From positions 25,968-89,967 of the forward strand of contig JAVBXL010000156.1 of assembly GCA_030824575.1 (NCBI GenBank): a stretch of 64,000 nt of DNA. Direction: 5' to 3'. The stretch is from a bacterium. Lineage in GTDB: Bacteria > Pseudomonadota > Alphaproteobacteria > Sphingomonadales > Sphingomonadaceae. The position numbers and the translations under genes are program-made. Under the pieces are notes generated by a model that made no database searches, had not been told where the DNA came from, and worked only from the letters and a program-made list of their open reading frames with translations. Below, piece by piece: positions 7,391-16,710 of this stretch. The first letter of the stretch is position 1. Each line of letters starts with the position of its first letter.

Positions 7391-9438
7391 GCATCTTTCG
7401 TAACGATACGCTGGGATCCTGGACCCGGGGCGGGCAGGCCATTGTCCACAATGTCCGCATGACCACCCAGGTCTTTTTTCAGACGATGACGGCCTGCCTG
7501 GTTCTGTGGATTATCGGCATTCTCTGGTATTGTCTTGAGACGCTCACCGATTATCAACGCTATGTGCTGGTGCAACTCGCGCTCGCCAGCTTCCGCCGTG
7601 ACGCGACACGCGGCGGCAGCGATCCCGTACTATTCAAGGCTCCCGACGGTCATCAATATTGGACGAGCGCGGAAGGACTTTTGGCATCGGGAGTGGCCCG
7701 CAGAACCCTTGATGCCGGTGAAGCTGCGTTGATCACGGGCGTAGCGATTGGTGGAGTAGGCGCTCTGCTGGCCTTGTTCTGGGCTTGGTATTATTTCACG
7801 CGGACGGGACGAGGTCTCGGGTCCAACCAGTTTCTGCGAGGGGCAAGGTTCGGCACGACAGCGATGGTTCGCAGAGCCCTTCGCCGGCGGCGCAAGGGGA
7901 GCCTTACAGTTGGCGGCGTGACGTTGCCCCATGCGTTCGAGCCGGAACATGTCGTGCTTTGCGGCGCGCCCGGGACAGGCAAAACGAATATCATCACAAC
8001 CATGCTCGCCGGCATTCGGCGAGACGGAAAGCGCGCAATCGTCTACGATACGGCGGGGGCGTTCGTTGAGAAGTTCTACCGTCCGGGTAAGGACATATTG
8101 CTCAACCCCCTCGACGAGCGGACCGACCATTGGTCCCCTTGGGTCGATGTCCCACGCGACTATCATTATGATCAAATCGCCCAGTCCACGATCCCCGACA
8201 AGGTCGGTGATCCCTTCTGGGCACGCGCGGCACGAGGCACGCTCGTGGGGGTCCTGCGCAAGCTTGCTCGGCAGAAGCATACGCTCGTCTCGATCCTGCT
8301 CGACCGACTGCTTCGCTCAGGCCTGAAGGATCTGGTGGCGTTTGCCGAGGGGACTGAAGCGGCCGCATTCATCAGCATGGAGGGGGACCGGACCTCGGCC
8401 GGCATTCAGGCCGAGCTGGCGTCGGTGATGCGTAGCTTTTCCTATCTGGACGACACCACGAACGGCTTTTCCATCCGAAGCTGGGTTGAAAATGAAGACG
8501 ATGACAGCTGGTTGTTCATTACCGTCAAGGCCGACCAGTTGCCGTCACTACGCCCCCTCATCACGGTGTGGATCGACATCGCGATCGGCGCGATCATGAG
8601 CATGGCGCCCGACCCCGACCGACGGCTTTATTGCATCATCGATGAATTGCCCACGCTGCAGCGGCTGCCTTCGCTCAGCGATTTTCTGGCCCGCGCCCGC
8701 AAATATGGCGGATGCGGCATTCTGGGTTTCCAGTCGTACCCGCAGCTAGAGGCGACATACGGCATCCAGGATGCGGCGGCCATCACCGGCTATTGCTCGA
8801 CCTGGATTGCCCTGCGCGCGAACGATACCCCGACAGCTAAACATGTTTCGGAGAATCTGGGCCAGGTCGAGCAGATCGAAGCCAATGAGGGCATGTCTTA
8901 TGGTGTAAACGACATGCGCGACGGGGTGAACCTCTCACGCATGCAAGTCACGCGGCCGCTCGTCATGCACACGGAGGTCACGAACCTCCCAAACCTGTCC
9001 GGATTTCTGCGGTTCGGTCGCGACCTTCCGGTGGTCCGGTTCAAGGATAGCTATAATTCGCTCCCCACGATTGTGCCCGCCTTTATCGAGCGAACAACCC
9101 AACCCGTACGCCTTCCACTGGCCGACGAGATCATCGAAGCAAACCGGAGCGCGACAAGGGATGGAGAACGCAAGCCACAGCGTCGGAAGTCCTCTCGGAC
9201 AACGGGAAAGTCTGCCAACAAGGATGGGCCAGGTCAGAGATCAGGACCGAATATCTCGGCTACTCGTTCGCCCGAACTGCCGCTTGCCCGGCAGGGCCGA
9301 CAATCCCAAGGATCCGAAGGCAAGAAGGTTAGAGTAACCCCGCCAGCGACACTGGGGCCTCGCGCGGGTTCCAGAACCGTGCCCCTTCTGCGTCATGGTC
9401 GAACGAACGATAAGCCAGGAAAGGCTGACCCGGCATGA
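7387..9438 (+). CDS. Type IV secretion coupling protein, TrwB/TraD (VirD4) family
   Basis: A 683-residue inner-membrane ATPase that links the relaxosome to the mating channel. Two membrane segments lie at about 30-50 and 112-137. The Walker A motif GAPGTGKT is at 193-200 and the Walker B motif (LYCIIDE) ends at D419-E420. A QSYPQLEATYG segment follows, as in TrwB/TraD motor domains. The last 130 residues are basic and low-complexity (SRTTGKSANKDGPG). The gene overlaps its neighbours by 4 nt on each side, giving one coupled operon. Mating-pair formation genes are not in this window. Confidence 0.93.
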   Translation: MSIFRNDTLGSWTRGGQAIVHNVRMTTQVFFQTMTACLVLWIIGILWYCLETLTDYQRYVLVQLALASFRRDATRGGSDPVLFKAPDGHQYWTSAEGLLASGVARRTLDAGEAALITGVAIGGVGALLALFWAWYYFTRTGRGLGSNQFLRGARFGTTAMVRRALRRRRKGSLTVGGVTLPHAFEPEHVVLCGAPGTGKTNIITTMLAGIRRDGKRAIVYDTAGAFVEKFYRPGKDILLNPLDERTDHWSPWVDVPRDYHYDQIAQSTIPDKVGDPFWARAARGTLVGVLRKLARQKHTLVSILLDRLLRSGLKDLVAFAEGTEAAAFISMEGDRTSAGIQAELASVMRSFSYLDDTTNGFSIRSWVENEDDDSWLFITVKADQLPSLRPLITVWIDIAIGAIMSMAPDPDRRLYCIIDELPTLQRLPSLSDFLARARKYGGCGILGFQSYPQLEATYGIQDAAAITGYCSTWIALRANDTPTAKHVSENLGQVEQIEANEGMSYGVNDMRDGVNLSRMQVTRPLVMHTEVTNLPNLSGFLRFGRDLPVVRFKDSYNSLPTIVPAFIERTTQPVRLPLADEIIEANRSATRDGERKPQRRKSSRTTGKSANKDGPGQRSGPNISATRSPELPLARQGRQSQGSEGKKVRVTPPATLGPRAGSRTVPLLRHGRTNDKPGKADPA

Positions 9439-12347
9439 TCCATCCGCGACGCCTTTCCGGCTCGCCCGGTAACATCGCCCGCTATTATGCGATCGGCGAT
9501 TATTATTCGAAAGGGAGCGACGAGCACAGTGAATGGGGCGGCCAGATTGCCTCTGAACTGGGTCTGCAGGGTAGGGTCGATCCGGACGTCTTCCGCGAAT
9601 TGCTTTCAGGTAAAGTTGCTGGACAAGAGCTTGGCCGACACCGCTCCGATGGAACGCTCGAGCACCACCCCGGCTGGGATTTTGCTGTCAATGCACCTAA
9701 GTCCGTTTCGATTCTGGCGCTCGTTGCGCAGGATGGCCGGGTCATCGACGCGCATGAGAAGGCCGTGGGTCAAGCACTCTCCTGGATAGAGGAGCATGCG
9801 GCTTTTCGCCGTCGCGATAGCGGAAAGATCGTCCATGAGACGACGGCGCGACTAATCTTTGCACGCTTCACGGAATATGCGAGCCGAGAACTCGACCCAC
9901 ATCTCCATACCCATGTTGTCATCATGAACATCACCAATAGGGCAGCTGGTGCGCCAATGACCAGCGTCGAGAGCAGGGCTATGTTCGCCGAGCAGATGGT
10001 CGGCGGACAAATATACCGAAATGCTCTGGCCATTTCCCTTCGGGAACTCGGCTACGAGATCGAGACGGATCCAAAAAAAGGGCTGTTCGAAATACGAGGC
10101 GTACCGGCCGATCTTGTGAAGGCTATGTCCCAGCGTGCCGAGCAGATCAACGCCCATGCTGCCGAACATGGACATAGCGGCCAGGCGGCCCGGGTCGCAT
10201 CCTTCTATCAGACGCGCGGCCCCAAAGAGAAGGTTGGGATGGCCGACCTGCAGGAGGATTGGAAGGAGAGGGCAGGAGGCCTTCTTCCGCAATTGCACGA
10301 TCTGCAAGATCGTGCCGAGCGGTCAGAAATAGGGCAGATTGTCGTTGATCCTATGACCGCTCGCCGGGCAGCGCTTTTCGGGATCAGGCACTCGGAGGAT
10401 CGGGAGGCGGTCAATAATCAGGGTCATTTGCTCCGTGTTGGCCTTGCGGCTCATGTCGGTGAAGTCACGCTATCGGACCTGCGTCCCCTTATCGTCGAAC
10501 ATGAAGCGCGCTCAAAGCTGCTGGTAACGCGAGAGCAGACGGGCGACGGGCTTCTCGCGAGGGGCAGGACCAGTCGCAAGACGGCGCGGCTGGAGCTTGC
10601 CCTAGCCCGGCATCTGGCGCTTGCCATGGATGATGCCCCGCGCCTCGCGTCAAGCGACCGACTACTGGCGGCACTCGAAACCTCGGGGCTAACCCCCGCT
10701 CAGGAGCAGGCCTTGGCTCAACTTGCGGGCTCGCGCGATCGGCTAATCGGCGTTCACGGCGTTGCCGGAGCTGGCAAATCGACCCTCGTTCGAGCGATGG
10801 CCGAAGCCGTTGATCCTGACATTCGGATACTTGCCCTAGCGCCCACATCCTCCGCTGCGGCAAATCTGGGAGACATGGCGGGAATAGAGTCGCGCACCGT
10901 AGCGAGCCTCATCGCCGGCGGTGGACACGGTATCGATAGTCGCGATGTGCTCGTCATAGATGAAGCCGGCCAACTTGGGAATCGGCAAGCGCTTCGCCTT
11001 CTAGAAATCAGCCGCGACACCGGCGTAAGGCTCCTTCTGCTTGGTGACAATCGTCAGACCGGCGCGATCGAACAGGGCAAGGCGTTCTGGTTATTGCAGC
11101 GGCTAGGACTTCCGAAAGCAGAACTCACCGAGTCGATGCGGCAGCAAACGCGTCTCATGCGGCATGCGGTCGCGCTGGCCCGAGAGGGAGACTATGCCGG
11201 GTCAATCGACAGCCTCGACAAGGTCGTGAGCGGCAGCGGTCCAGATGGCTTGGCGCGCGATCTCGTATCTGAATGGACGCGGCTCAAACGTGAAAACCGG
11301 GATAATACGAACATTCTGGTTCTCGACAATGCCAGCAGGATCATCGTGAACGATCAGATCCGTTCTACCCTTCGGAGGGAGGGCGTGATCGCCGCTCAGG
11401 ATATGACGCTGCAGGTTCTAACGCCTTCGCCTTTGTCTTCTGAGGAACGACGCATGGCTCGCTTCTATTCCAGAGGCCAGGTCGTCATGTTTAGCCGCGA
11501 TGAAGCGCGCCAGGGTATCGCACGGAAGGCCGAGTATCGCGTCGCTGGGCTCGGCCGGGAAGAGAATGGCAGACAGGTCGTTCGTCTTGTGGACGAGCTT
11601 GGCCACACGATACGATGGGATCCGCGACTGACGCGTGCCGCTCAGATCAACGTCTTTAACGCCGAGGAGCGAGGCGTCGCGGTCGGCGATCGAATTCAGT
11701 GGCGCCTGGCGACCAAGGACCTTGGGCGTAAGAATGCGGAGCGCGGGACAGTCATTCAGCTCGATGGTCCGATCGCGAGCATCAGGTGGGATCGGGCCAA
11801 GGACGTCCAATCCGTCGATTTGACCCGCTTCAAGACTTGGGATCATGGCTATGCCGAGACCGTATATTCTTCGCAATCCAAAACCTACGCCCGCGCCTAT
11901 ATACTGGCCCCAGTAAACTCGCCGCTCGTCAACGGCCAGAATTATTACACCGCCATCACCCGCGCGCGGTTCGGCGTGAAACTTTGGACGGAGGACCCGG
12001 AGAGGCTCGCCGACAGGCTCGTCCGCCGAACGGGCGAAAAAAGATCGGCGCTCGAAGGGCTGGGTCGGCTTGACCTTAGCCATGCAGAGGCGATTCGCAC
12101 CCGTCATGGCGATCGCCTCCGGGTCGCCCGGGCCAAGACTGACGCGGAACGCCGGGACGCGACATTAGAACCGCAGATGCCTATTCGTCGCGGCAGTATC
12201 GCTGACGTGGCCCGTTCGGCAACTGATGCGCTGACAGCACTTGTGCAGCGGGTGCTGGCCAAGGAGCGGTCTGGTGAAAAGGACCAACCCACGCAGCAGC
12301 CCGATCGCGCCAGAGACGACAAGCCTTATCGCGGACACTCGCGTTGA
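9435..12347 (+). CDS. MobF family conjugative relaxase-helicase (TrwC/TraI type)
   Basis: A 970-residue bifunctional protein. The N-terminal relaxase domain (about 1-300) has the MobF tyrosine pairs Y17-Y18 and Y23-Y24 and the three-histidine metal motif DPHLHTH at 154-160. The C-terminal half is a superfamily 1B 5'-3' helicase with Walker A GVAGAGKST at 442-450 and Walker B VLVIDEAGQ at 505-513. Members nick one strand at oriT, remain covalently bound to the 5' end and unwind the plasmid. The ATG overlaps the coupling-protein stop by 4 nt. At 970 residues it is the size of R388 TrwC rather than F TraI. The C-terminal 80 residues are charged and probably disordered. Confidence 0.95.
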   Translation: MIHPRRLSGSPGNIARYYAIGDYYSKGSDEHSEWGGQIASELGLQGRVDPDVFRELLSGKVAGQELGRHRSDGTLEHHPGWDFAVNAPKSVSILALVAQDGRVIDAHEKAVGQALSWIEEHAAFRRRDSGKIVHETTARLIFARFTEYASRELDPHLHTHVVIMNITNRAAGAPMTSVESRAMFAEQMVGGQIYRNALAISLRELGYEIETDPKKGLFEIRGVPADLVKAMSQRAEQINAHAAEHGHSGQAARVASFYQTRGPKEKVGMADLQEDWKERAGGLLPQLHDLQDRAERSEIGQIVVDPMTARRAALFGIRHSEDREAVNNQGHLLRVGLAAHVGEVTLSDLRPLIVEHEARSKLLVTREQTGDGLLARGRTSRKTARLELALARHLALAMDDAPRLASSDRLLAALETSGLTPAQEQALAQLAGSRDRLIGVHGVAGAGKSTLVRAMAEAVDPDIRILALAPTSSAAANLGDMAGIESRTVASLIAGGGHGIDSRDVLVIDEAGQLGNRQALRLLEISRDTGVRLLLLGDNRQTGAIEQGKAFWLLQRLGLPKAELTESMRQQTRLMRHAVALAREGDYAGSIDSLDKVVSGSGPDGLARDLVSEWTRLKRENRDNTNILVLDNASRIIVNDQIRSTLRREGVIAAQDMTLQVLTPSPLSSEERRMARFYSRGQVVMFSRDEARQGIARKAEYRVAGLGREENGRQVVRLVDELGHTIRWDPRLTRAAQINVFNAEERGVAVGDRIQWRLATKDLGRKNAERGTVIQLDGPIASIRWDRAKDVQSVDLTRFKTWDHGYAETVYSSQSKTYARAYILAPVNSPLVNGQNYYTAITRARFGVKLWTEDPERLADRLVRRTGEKRSALEGLGRLDLSHAEAIRTRHGDRLRVARAKTDAERRDATLEPQMPIRRGSIADVARSATDALTALVQRVLAKERSGEKDQPTQQPDRARDDKPYRGHSR

Positions 12348-12904
12348 GTGCGAAACGTTCTGGTCTTGCCTCTTTGGTGGCGCTGGGCGTTATTAGCGCC
12401 CTGAGTAGAAGGTCGTTCGTCGTCCGTCGGATCGTCATGCCAGTGGTCCTGATCGTTGCCGTGACGAACCCGGCGTGGTCGAAGAGCCACGATGTTGTGC
12501 CGAAGTCGAATAATCATGACGCCATAATCGCAGCGTGTGTTGAGAAAGCATCATCCGGACGGATCTGGCTGCAGCAGACGCTTATGGCCTTGCGAAGGCA
12601 GGAAGGTGGTTGGATCGGCGCGGAAGTACGCAATGAGAACGGCACGCATGATCTTGGACCGATGCAGGTAAACAGTTGGTGGGTGCCTCGGATTGCTCGT
12701 TTGATCGCGCGCAACGAGAGCGAAGTGAGGACATGGTTGCGGGATGATGCATGCTTCAATGTGAATGTAGCTCGCTGGATATTTCTCTCAGCGCTTCGTG
12801 ATACCGGTGATTTCTGGAAAGCAGTTGGCATCTATCACAGCCCGACGCGCTGGCGGCAAATTCGATACGCACGAAGCATCTCGGCGCTAATGGGTAATCG
12901 CTAG
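12344..12904 (+). CDS. Lytic transglycosylase (SLT domain), conjugation-associated
   Basis: A 186-residue exported muramidase-like protein. A hydrophobic segment RRIVMPVVLIVAV at about 28-40 ending in a PAWS site serves as signal sequence. The SLT catalytic Glu is E87 in RRQEGGW, followed by the typical THDLGPMQVNSWW at 102-114. Such enzymes open peptidoglycan for the type IV secretion channel (compare VirB1/P19). The TTG start overlaps the relaxase stop (TTGA); internal starts before the hydrophobic segment are possible. Coupling to a relaxase gene rather than to mating-channel genes is a little unusual. Confidence 0.85.
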   Translation: MSAKRSGLASLVALGVISALSRRSFVVRRIVMPVVLIVAVTNPAWSKSHDVVPKSNNHDAIIAACVEKASSGRIWLQQTLMALRRQEGGWIGAEVRNENGTHDLGPMQVNSWWVPRIARLIARNESEVRTWLRDDACFNVNVARWIFLSALRDTGDFWKAVGIYHSPTRWRQIRYARSISALMGNR

Positions 12905-13190
12905 GTGGTTAGTCCCGGCATTGATCGTTCAATTAAGAGGAATTTGTAAATTCATTAAATTACCTGGCATTTACAGGTATATTATACACGCGGAGCATTC
13001 CAAATGACGATTTTAGGACGACTGCTTGAAAGGGGCATAGCGGAGTTCGACTTTCATTGTTCCGGTAATGTGCGATTTCCAACTATATTTATTAACGTCC
13101 AGAAAGAGCATTGATAGAAGACGTGATAATTGCAGTTATCATATATGCGGAATTGACGCCGTTCTATAAGGTGCGGTACAGCCAGCGCCG
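12905..13190. promoter_or_regulatory. AT-rich leader upstream of the tyrosine recombinase, with dyads
   Basis: 286 bases, visibly AT-rich compared with both flanks. It includes an ACCTG/CAGGT inverted repeat around 12962-12978, next to a TATATTATAC -10-like tract, and a 16-bp near-perfect palindrome GATAATTGCAGTTATC at 13125-13140. This composition suits the promoter and arm or attachment sites of an integrase gene, but a core attachment site could not be identified without the reciprocal junction. Confidence 0.45.
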
Positions 13191-14423
13191 ATGAATGACG
13201 CAGCGCACCTCGACGACAACGCCCGGATTGCGGGGGAAACGGAGCCAGCGCCACCAGCGGCTGCCGACGATCTCTCGTGGGCAGTTGTACAAATGCGCGC
13301 GGGCGCGCGTATCGTCGTCAACGAAGGCCTGCTCGCCGCCTATCAGGCCGCTTCGTCACCGCACAGCATCCGTGCGCTCAAATCCGACCTCGAGGCGTTC
13401 GACCGCTGGTGCCGACGCCACAGCCGCATCGCGCTGCCGGCAACGCCCGAGACGGTGGCGGACTATCTCGACGCGCGGGCAGGGCAGGGGGGCAAGCCGG
13501 CCTCGCTCGGCCGTTACAAGGCGTCGATCGCCAAGATCCACCAGCTGCTCGAGCTGAAGGATCCGACCCCGGCGTCGCTGGTGAAGCTGCGCCTGCAGGC
13601 GATCCGTCGGCGGCTCGGCACGGCGCAGACCCAGGCGCGGCCGCTGCGGTTCAAGGGACAGGTAGCCAACGTCGAGCGCGACGAGCCGCGCGGGCTGAAT
13701 GTGCGGGCGTTACTCGAAAGCTGCGCGGAGGATCTGCCGGGCCTGCGTGATCGCGCTCTGCTCTCTGCCGGCTATGACACCGGGCTACGTGCCTCGGAGC
13801 TGGTTGCGATCGAGGTCGAGCACATTATCGAGGCGATCGATCCCGACGCGCGTTTGCTCAGCATCCCGCGCAGCAAGGGCGACCAGGAAGGGGAGGGGGC
13901 CACGGCCTACCTCAGTCCGCGGACGGTGCGGGCGATCGCGGCCTGGGTGGAGGCGGCCGGGATCGAGGCGGGGCCGGTGTTTCGGCGTGTGAACGTGCGG
14001 CGCTATAAAGCGCGAGCGGCTGTGCGTGGTCGGCGGATCGACAGCATCTCCGGGCGGGAGGCGTGGGATTTGCGCAAGACGCTGTCGAAACGGGCTGTGC
14101 CGGCGCGAGTGGAGTATGATGTGGGGGAGGGGGCTCTCCACCCCGCGTCGGTCGGGCCGATCTACCGATCGATGATCCAGCGGGCATTCGATGCTGCCGC
14201 GCTCACCGATTTGACGACGGATGATCTGGCGCGCCTGCTCAAAGGCGTTAGCGCGCATTCCACACGCGTGGGGCTCAATCAGGACCTGTTCGCGAGTGGC
14301 GAGGATCTTGCCGGCATCATGGACGCGCTGCGGTGGAAATCGCCTAGAATGCCGCTTGCCTATAATCGTAATCTTGCAGCGGAGCACGGGGCTGCTGGAC
14401 GGCTCATGGCGAAGATTGGCTAG
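13191..14423 (+). CDS. Tyrosine recombinase / integrase
   Basis: A 410-residue site-specific recombinase. The N-terminal SAM-like core-binding domain spans about 40-150. The catalytic domain shows R200 (in TGLRASEL), K229, the H356-x-x-R359 pair (AHSTRVGLNQ), W382 in the second histidine position, and the nucleophile Y391 (LAYNRN). All needed residues are present, so it should be active. It marks the left side of the sulfur and metal cargo and could have mediated integration of that block, or could resolve plasmid multimers. An AT-rich leader with palindromes precedes it. Confidence 0.88.
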   Translation: MNDAAHLDDNARIAGETEPAPPAAADDLSWAVVQMRAGARIVVNEGLLAAYQAASSPHSIRALKSDLEAFDRWCRRHSRIALPATPETVADYLDARAGQGGKPASLGRYKASIAKIHQLLELKDPTPASLVKLRLQAIRRRLGTAQTQARPLRFKGQVANVERDEPRGLNVRALLESCAEDLPGLRDRALLSAGYDTGLRASELVAIEVEHIIEAIDPDARLLSIPRSKGDQEGEGATAYLSPRTVRAIAAWVEAAGIEAGPVFRRVNVRRYKARAAVRGRRIDSISGREAWDLRKTLSKRAVPARVEYDVGEGALHPASVGPIYRSMIQRAFDAAALTDLTTDDLARLLKGVSAHSTRVGLNQDLFASGEDLAGIMDALRWKSPRMPLAYNRNLAAEHGAAGRLMAKIG

Positions 14424-14503
14424 GTCTGGTCGTTTGTCTCAAGTATTCGGCCATACCCGCGCCAGACACGCGAGCTTGTCGGCCGCGGGGCTCAGCGGCG
14501 TTT

Positions 14504-15057
14504 TCAATCGGGTGTCAGCGCGAAGCCCCGAAGTTGGAGACTGGCCAACGTCGTGAGCGCGGAATCATTGATCGCCGCGCCGGATGTCACCTGATCCGGC
14601 CTTATCTTGTTGCCGACCATGGCTTGGCTGCACACACGGACCGACACACCGGCATTCTGGAGGTCCACAATAAGCGCGACGTTCGGATTGGCAGCCACGT
14701 TCATGCGCGCCGCATATGGCGCGCCACGCAGGACGAGCGGGGTTGCGAGGCCATGGATGATTACGACGATGTCGCCAGCGGCCGGGCGCACCTTTTCAGC
14801 GCCCAGCAGGTTCACGAAGCGTGCAACTTTCTCAAGGCTCAGGTTAATTGGTCGGGAGAGCTGGCGGCCCTGATGATATTGAACAAGACCCGATAGCGGA
14901 GTGTGGGATCGGGACGCTCGGCATCGCTGGGCACGGCCACTATACAGCCGAACTGCGGGATAACGGGTTAGATGCGATCTGTTGGTGCGGCCAGCGATGT
15001 CCCGCCCGTCAGCGTCGTGGCCGCGAGTAAAGCATGGTAAAAAGCTCTTTTCAACAA
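14504..15057 (-). pseudogene. Disrupted DsrE-family periplasmic sulfur-relay protein
   Basis: On the minus strand a TTG start at 15057, preceded by AGAGGAG, opens a clean signal peptide (KRAFYHALLAATTLTGGTSLAA). The frame is cut by TAA at 14970-14968. The homologous reading continues after the stop (VIPQFGCIVAV, LRYRVLFNIIRAASSPDQ) and shifts frame near 14846-14848 through loss of one base. It then runs on as NLSLEKVARFVNLLGAEKVR, DIVVIIHGLATPLVL, VSVRVCSQAMVG and ALTTLASLQLRGFAL, the conserved DsrE core. The total of 554 nt is one short of a multiple of three, which fits one deletion. It lies in the same orientation as the multicopper oxidase gene, 47 nt downstream of it, and was presumably its operon partner. 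Confidence 0.8.
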
Positions 15058-15104
15058 TGTTGCTCTCCTCTTGAGCAACAGAGGCTGCATGAGCGCTGTG
15101 AAAA

Positions 15105-16577
15105 CTAGGCGACACTGAACTGGCCCATCATCCCGTTATCCTCATGTTCAAGGATATGGCAGTGGTACATGAAGGGAGCGCTTTTGGCCGGATGATCGAA
15201 ACGGATGAGAAGCTCTACGGGCTCCTTCACAAGCACAGTGTCGCGCGGCCCCTGATCAAGAACATCGGGCTTACCGCCGTCCCGACTAAGAACATCGAAG
15301 TGGACGCCGTGAATGTGAACCGGGTGGCGCATCAGTTCACCAGACACCTCCCATATCTCGGTGGAGCCAAGCTTCACGGTCTCATCGATGCGATTCATAT
15401 CGAATGGTTTGCCGTTGATCGTTAGGCCTCCACCTCCGCCGCCTGACCCCATCATGCCGCCCATACCCATGTTCAGGACGAGGCGGCGGCGGCGCACCGC
15501 CTTGCCAGCGTCGGGCCGGGCTCGTGATGCCAGAAGGGTTGGCACCGCCCCGCTGGCACGAGCCTGTCCCAAGGGTCGTGGCTCAAACCGCAGCACGGTC
15601 GCGGGCGCGTCAGCATTAGCCCTGCCGGCGCTACGCCCCATCATACCCATCCCGCCCATCATCGAGCTGTTGGTGTCTGCCGCCGTCACAAGCGAAGCGG
15701 GTCTGCCGTCAGTAAAGTCGACGAGAAGCTCAGCACGCTGTCCCGGGGCCAGGGTTATGGCTTCAAGCGCCACTGCCCGTTCGAGCAGCCCCCCTTCGGT
15801 GCCGATCCAATGAAAGCTTCGTTGGTCACTGAACGAAAGTTCGTAGATCCGAGCGTTCGATGCGTTGACGAGCCGCAGGCGGACCAACCGGTTTGGGACC
15901 GCAGCCAAAGGGTTCACCGCGCCGTTCACCAGGATCGTGTCGCCGCGCCGCCCCTGCATTGCGACCATCATGCCACCCGGCATGACAAGGCGACCGCTTT
16001 CAAACTGGCGATCCTGGATGAGCAGCGGCAGATCATCCACGCCATATTCCGAGGGCAAGCCCAGACCCTGTTCTTCGTCGTCGGTTACCAGCAATGCCCC
16101 GGCCAAGCCTGAATAGACCTGCTCGGCCGTCAACCCATGGACGTGCGAGTGATAAAGGAGCGTCGCTGCTGGCTGCCGGATCGGGAGCGTAGGTCGCCAG
16201 GTCGCTTCTGGTGCGATGATCTGGTGAGGGCCTCCGTCCAGTTCTCCGGGAATCAGAAGCCCGTGCCAATGCACAGTCGTGTTCACCTTCAGTCCGTTGG
16301 TCACCGCAGCCGCCACGTCGTCGCCGCGACGCACCCTGATCGTCGGTCCGAGATAGCTGCCATTGTACCCGAGCGTGTCGCTCGGACGGCCGGGATAAAA
16401 GGAGGTCGTGCCCGACTGGACGCGTAGCGCGAACGAGCGATTGGACCGCGCGTCCAACAGCGGTGGCATCGGCAGCAGGTTTTGCCCGCCGTCGCCGAGA
16501 GCTGAAGTGGAGCGCGAACACGCGGCGGTGGCAAACAACGCGGCTCCGCCAGCCAAAAGCGAACGTCGATCGAGCAT
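15105..16577 (-). CDS. Multicopper oxidase (CueO/CopA-like), exported
   Basis: A 490-residue oxidase. The N-terminus LDRRSLLAGGAALF resembles a Tat signal and ends in a lipobox-like ATAAC with Cys20, so it may be a Tat-exported lipoprotein. Copper ligands are HWHG at 103-106, a downstream HSHVHG, HPVHIHG, and the terminal HCHILEHEDNGMM containing the type 1 Cys and Met. Met/Gly-rich loops (MMGGMGMMG, MGMGGMMG) suggest Cu(I) capture. The family oxidises Cu(I) or other substrates in the periplasm. I place the start at ATG 16577; a TTG precedes it. It is divergent from the ArsR sulfur regulator, so both may be controlled from the 16578-16710 gap. Confidence 0.9.
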   Translation of the reverse strand: MLDRRSLLAGGAALFATAACSRSTSALGDGGQNLLPMPPLLDARSNRSFALRVQSGTTSFYPGRPSDTLGYNGSYLGPTIRVRRGDDVAAAVTNGLKVNTTVHWHGLLIPGELDGGPHQIIAPEATWRPTLPIRQPAATLLYHSHVHGLTAEQVYSGLAGALLVTDDEEQGLGLPSEYGVDDLPLLIQDRQFESGRLVMPGGMMVAMQGRRGDTILVNGAVNPLAAVPNRLVRLRLVNASNARIYELSFSDQRSFHWIGTEGGLLERAVALEAITLAPGQRAELLVDFTDGRPASLVTAADTNSSMMGGMGMMGRSAGRANADAPATVLRFEPRPLGQARASGAVPTLLASRARPDAGKAVRRRRLVLNMGMGGMMGSGGGGGGLTINGKPFDMNRIDETVKLGSTEIWEVSGELMRHPVHIHGVHFDVLSRDGGKPDVLDQGPRDTVLVKEPVELLIRFDHPAKSAPFMYHCHILEHEDNGMMGQFSVA

Positions 16578-16678
16578 CAAACCTGATCCAACGCGCGGGG
16601 CAGCTCGGCTGCGTCATTAGTTTTGGCACAATAGTAGCTCACGGCGGCTCCTAAACTTGATTCAACACCTATCCATCA

Positions 16679-16693
16679 TATATGTTGCATATA
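16679..16693. promoter_or_regulatory. Candidate ArsR/BigR-type operator
   Basis: Perfect inverted repeat TATATG-TTG-CATATA, 17 nt before the ArsR-family start and within the divergent gap to the multicopper oxidase. AT-rich dyads of this kind are typical targets of dimeric winged-helix ArsR repressors; autoregulation is inferred. Confidence 0.5.
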
Positions 16694-16710
16694 AGATTCT
16701 TGGAGGGCCG

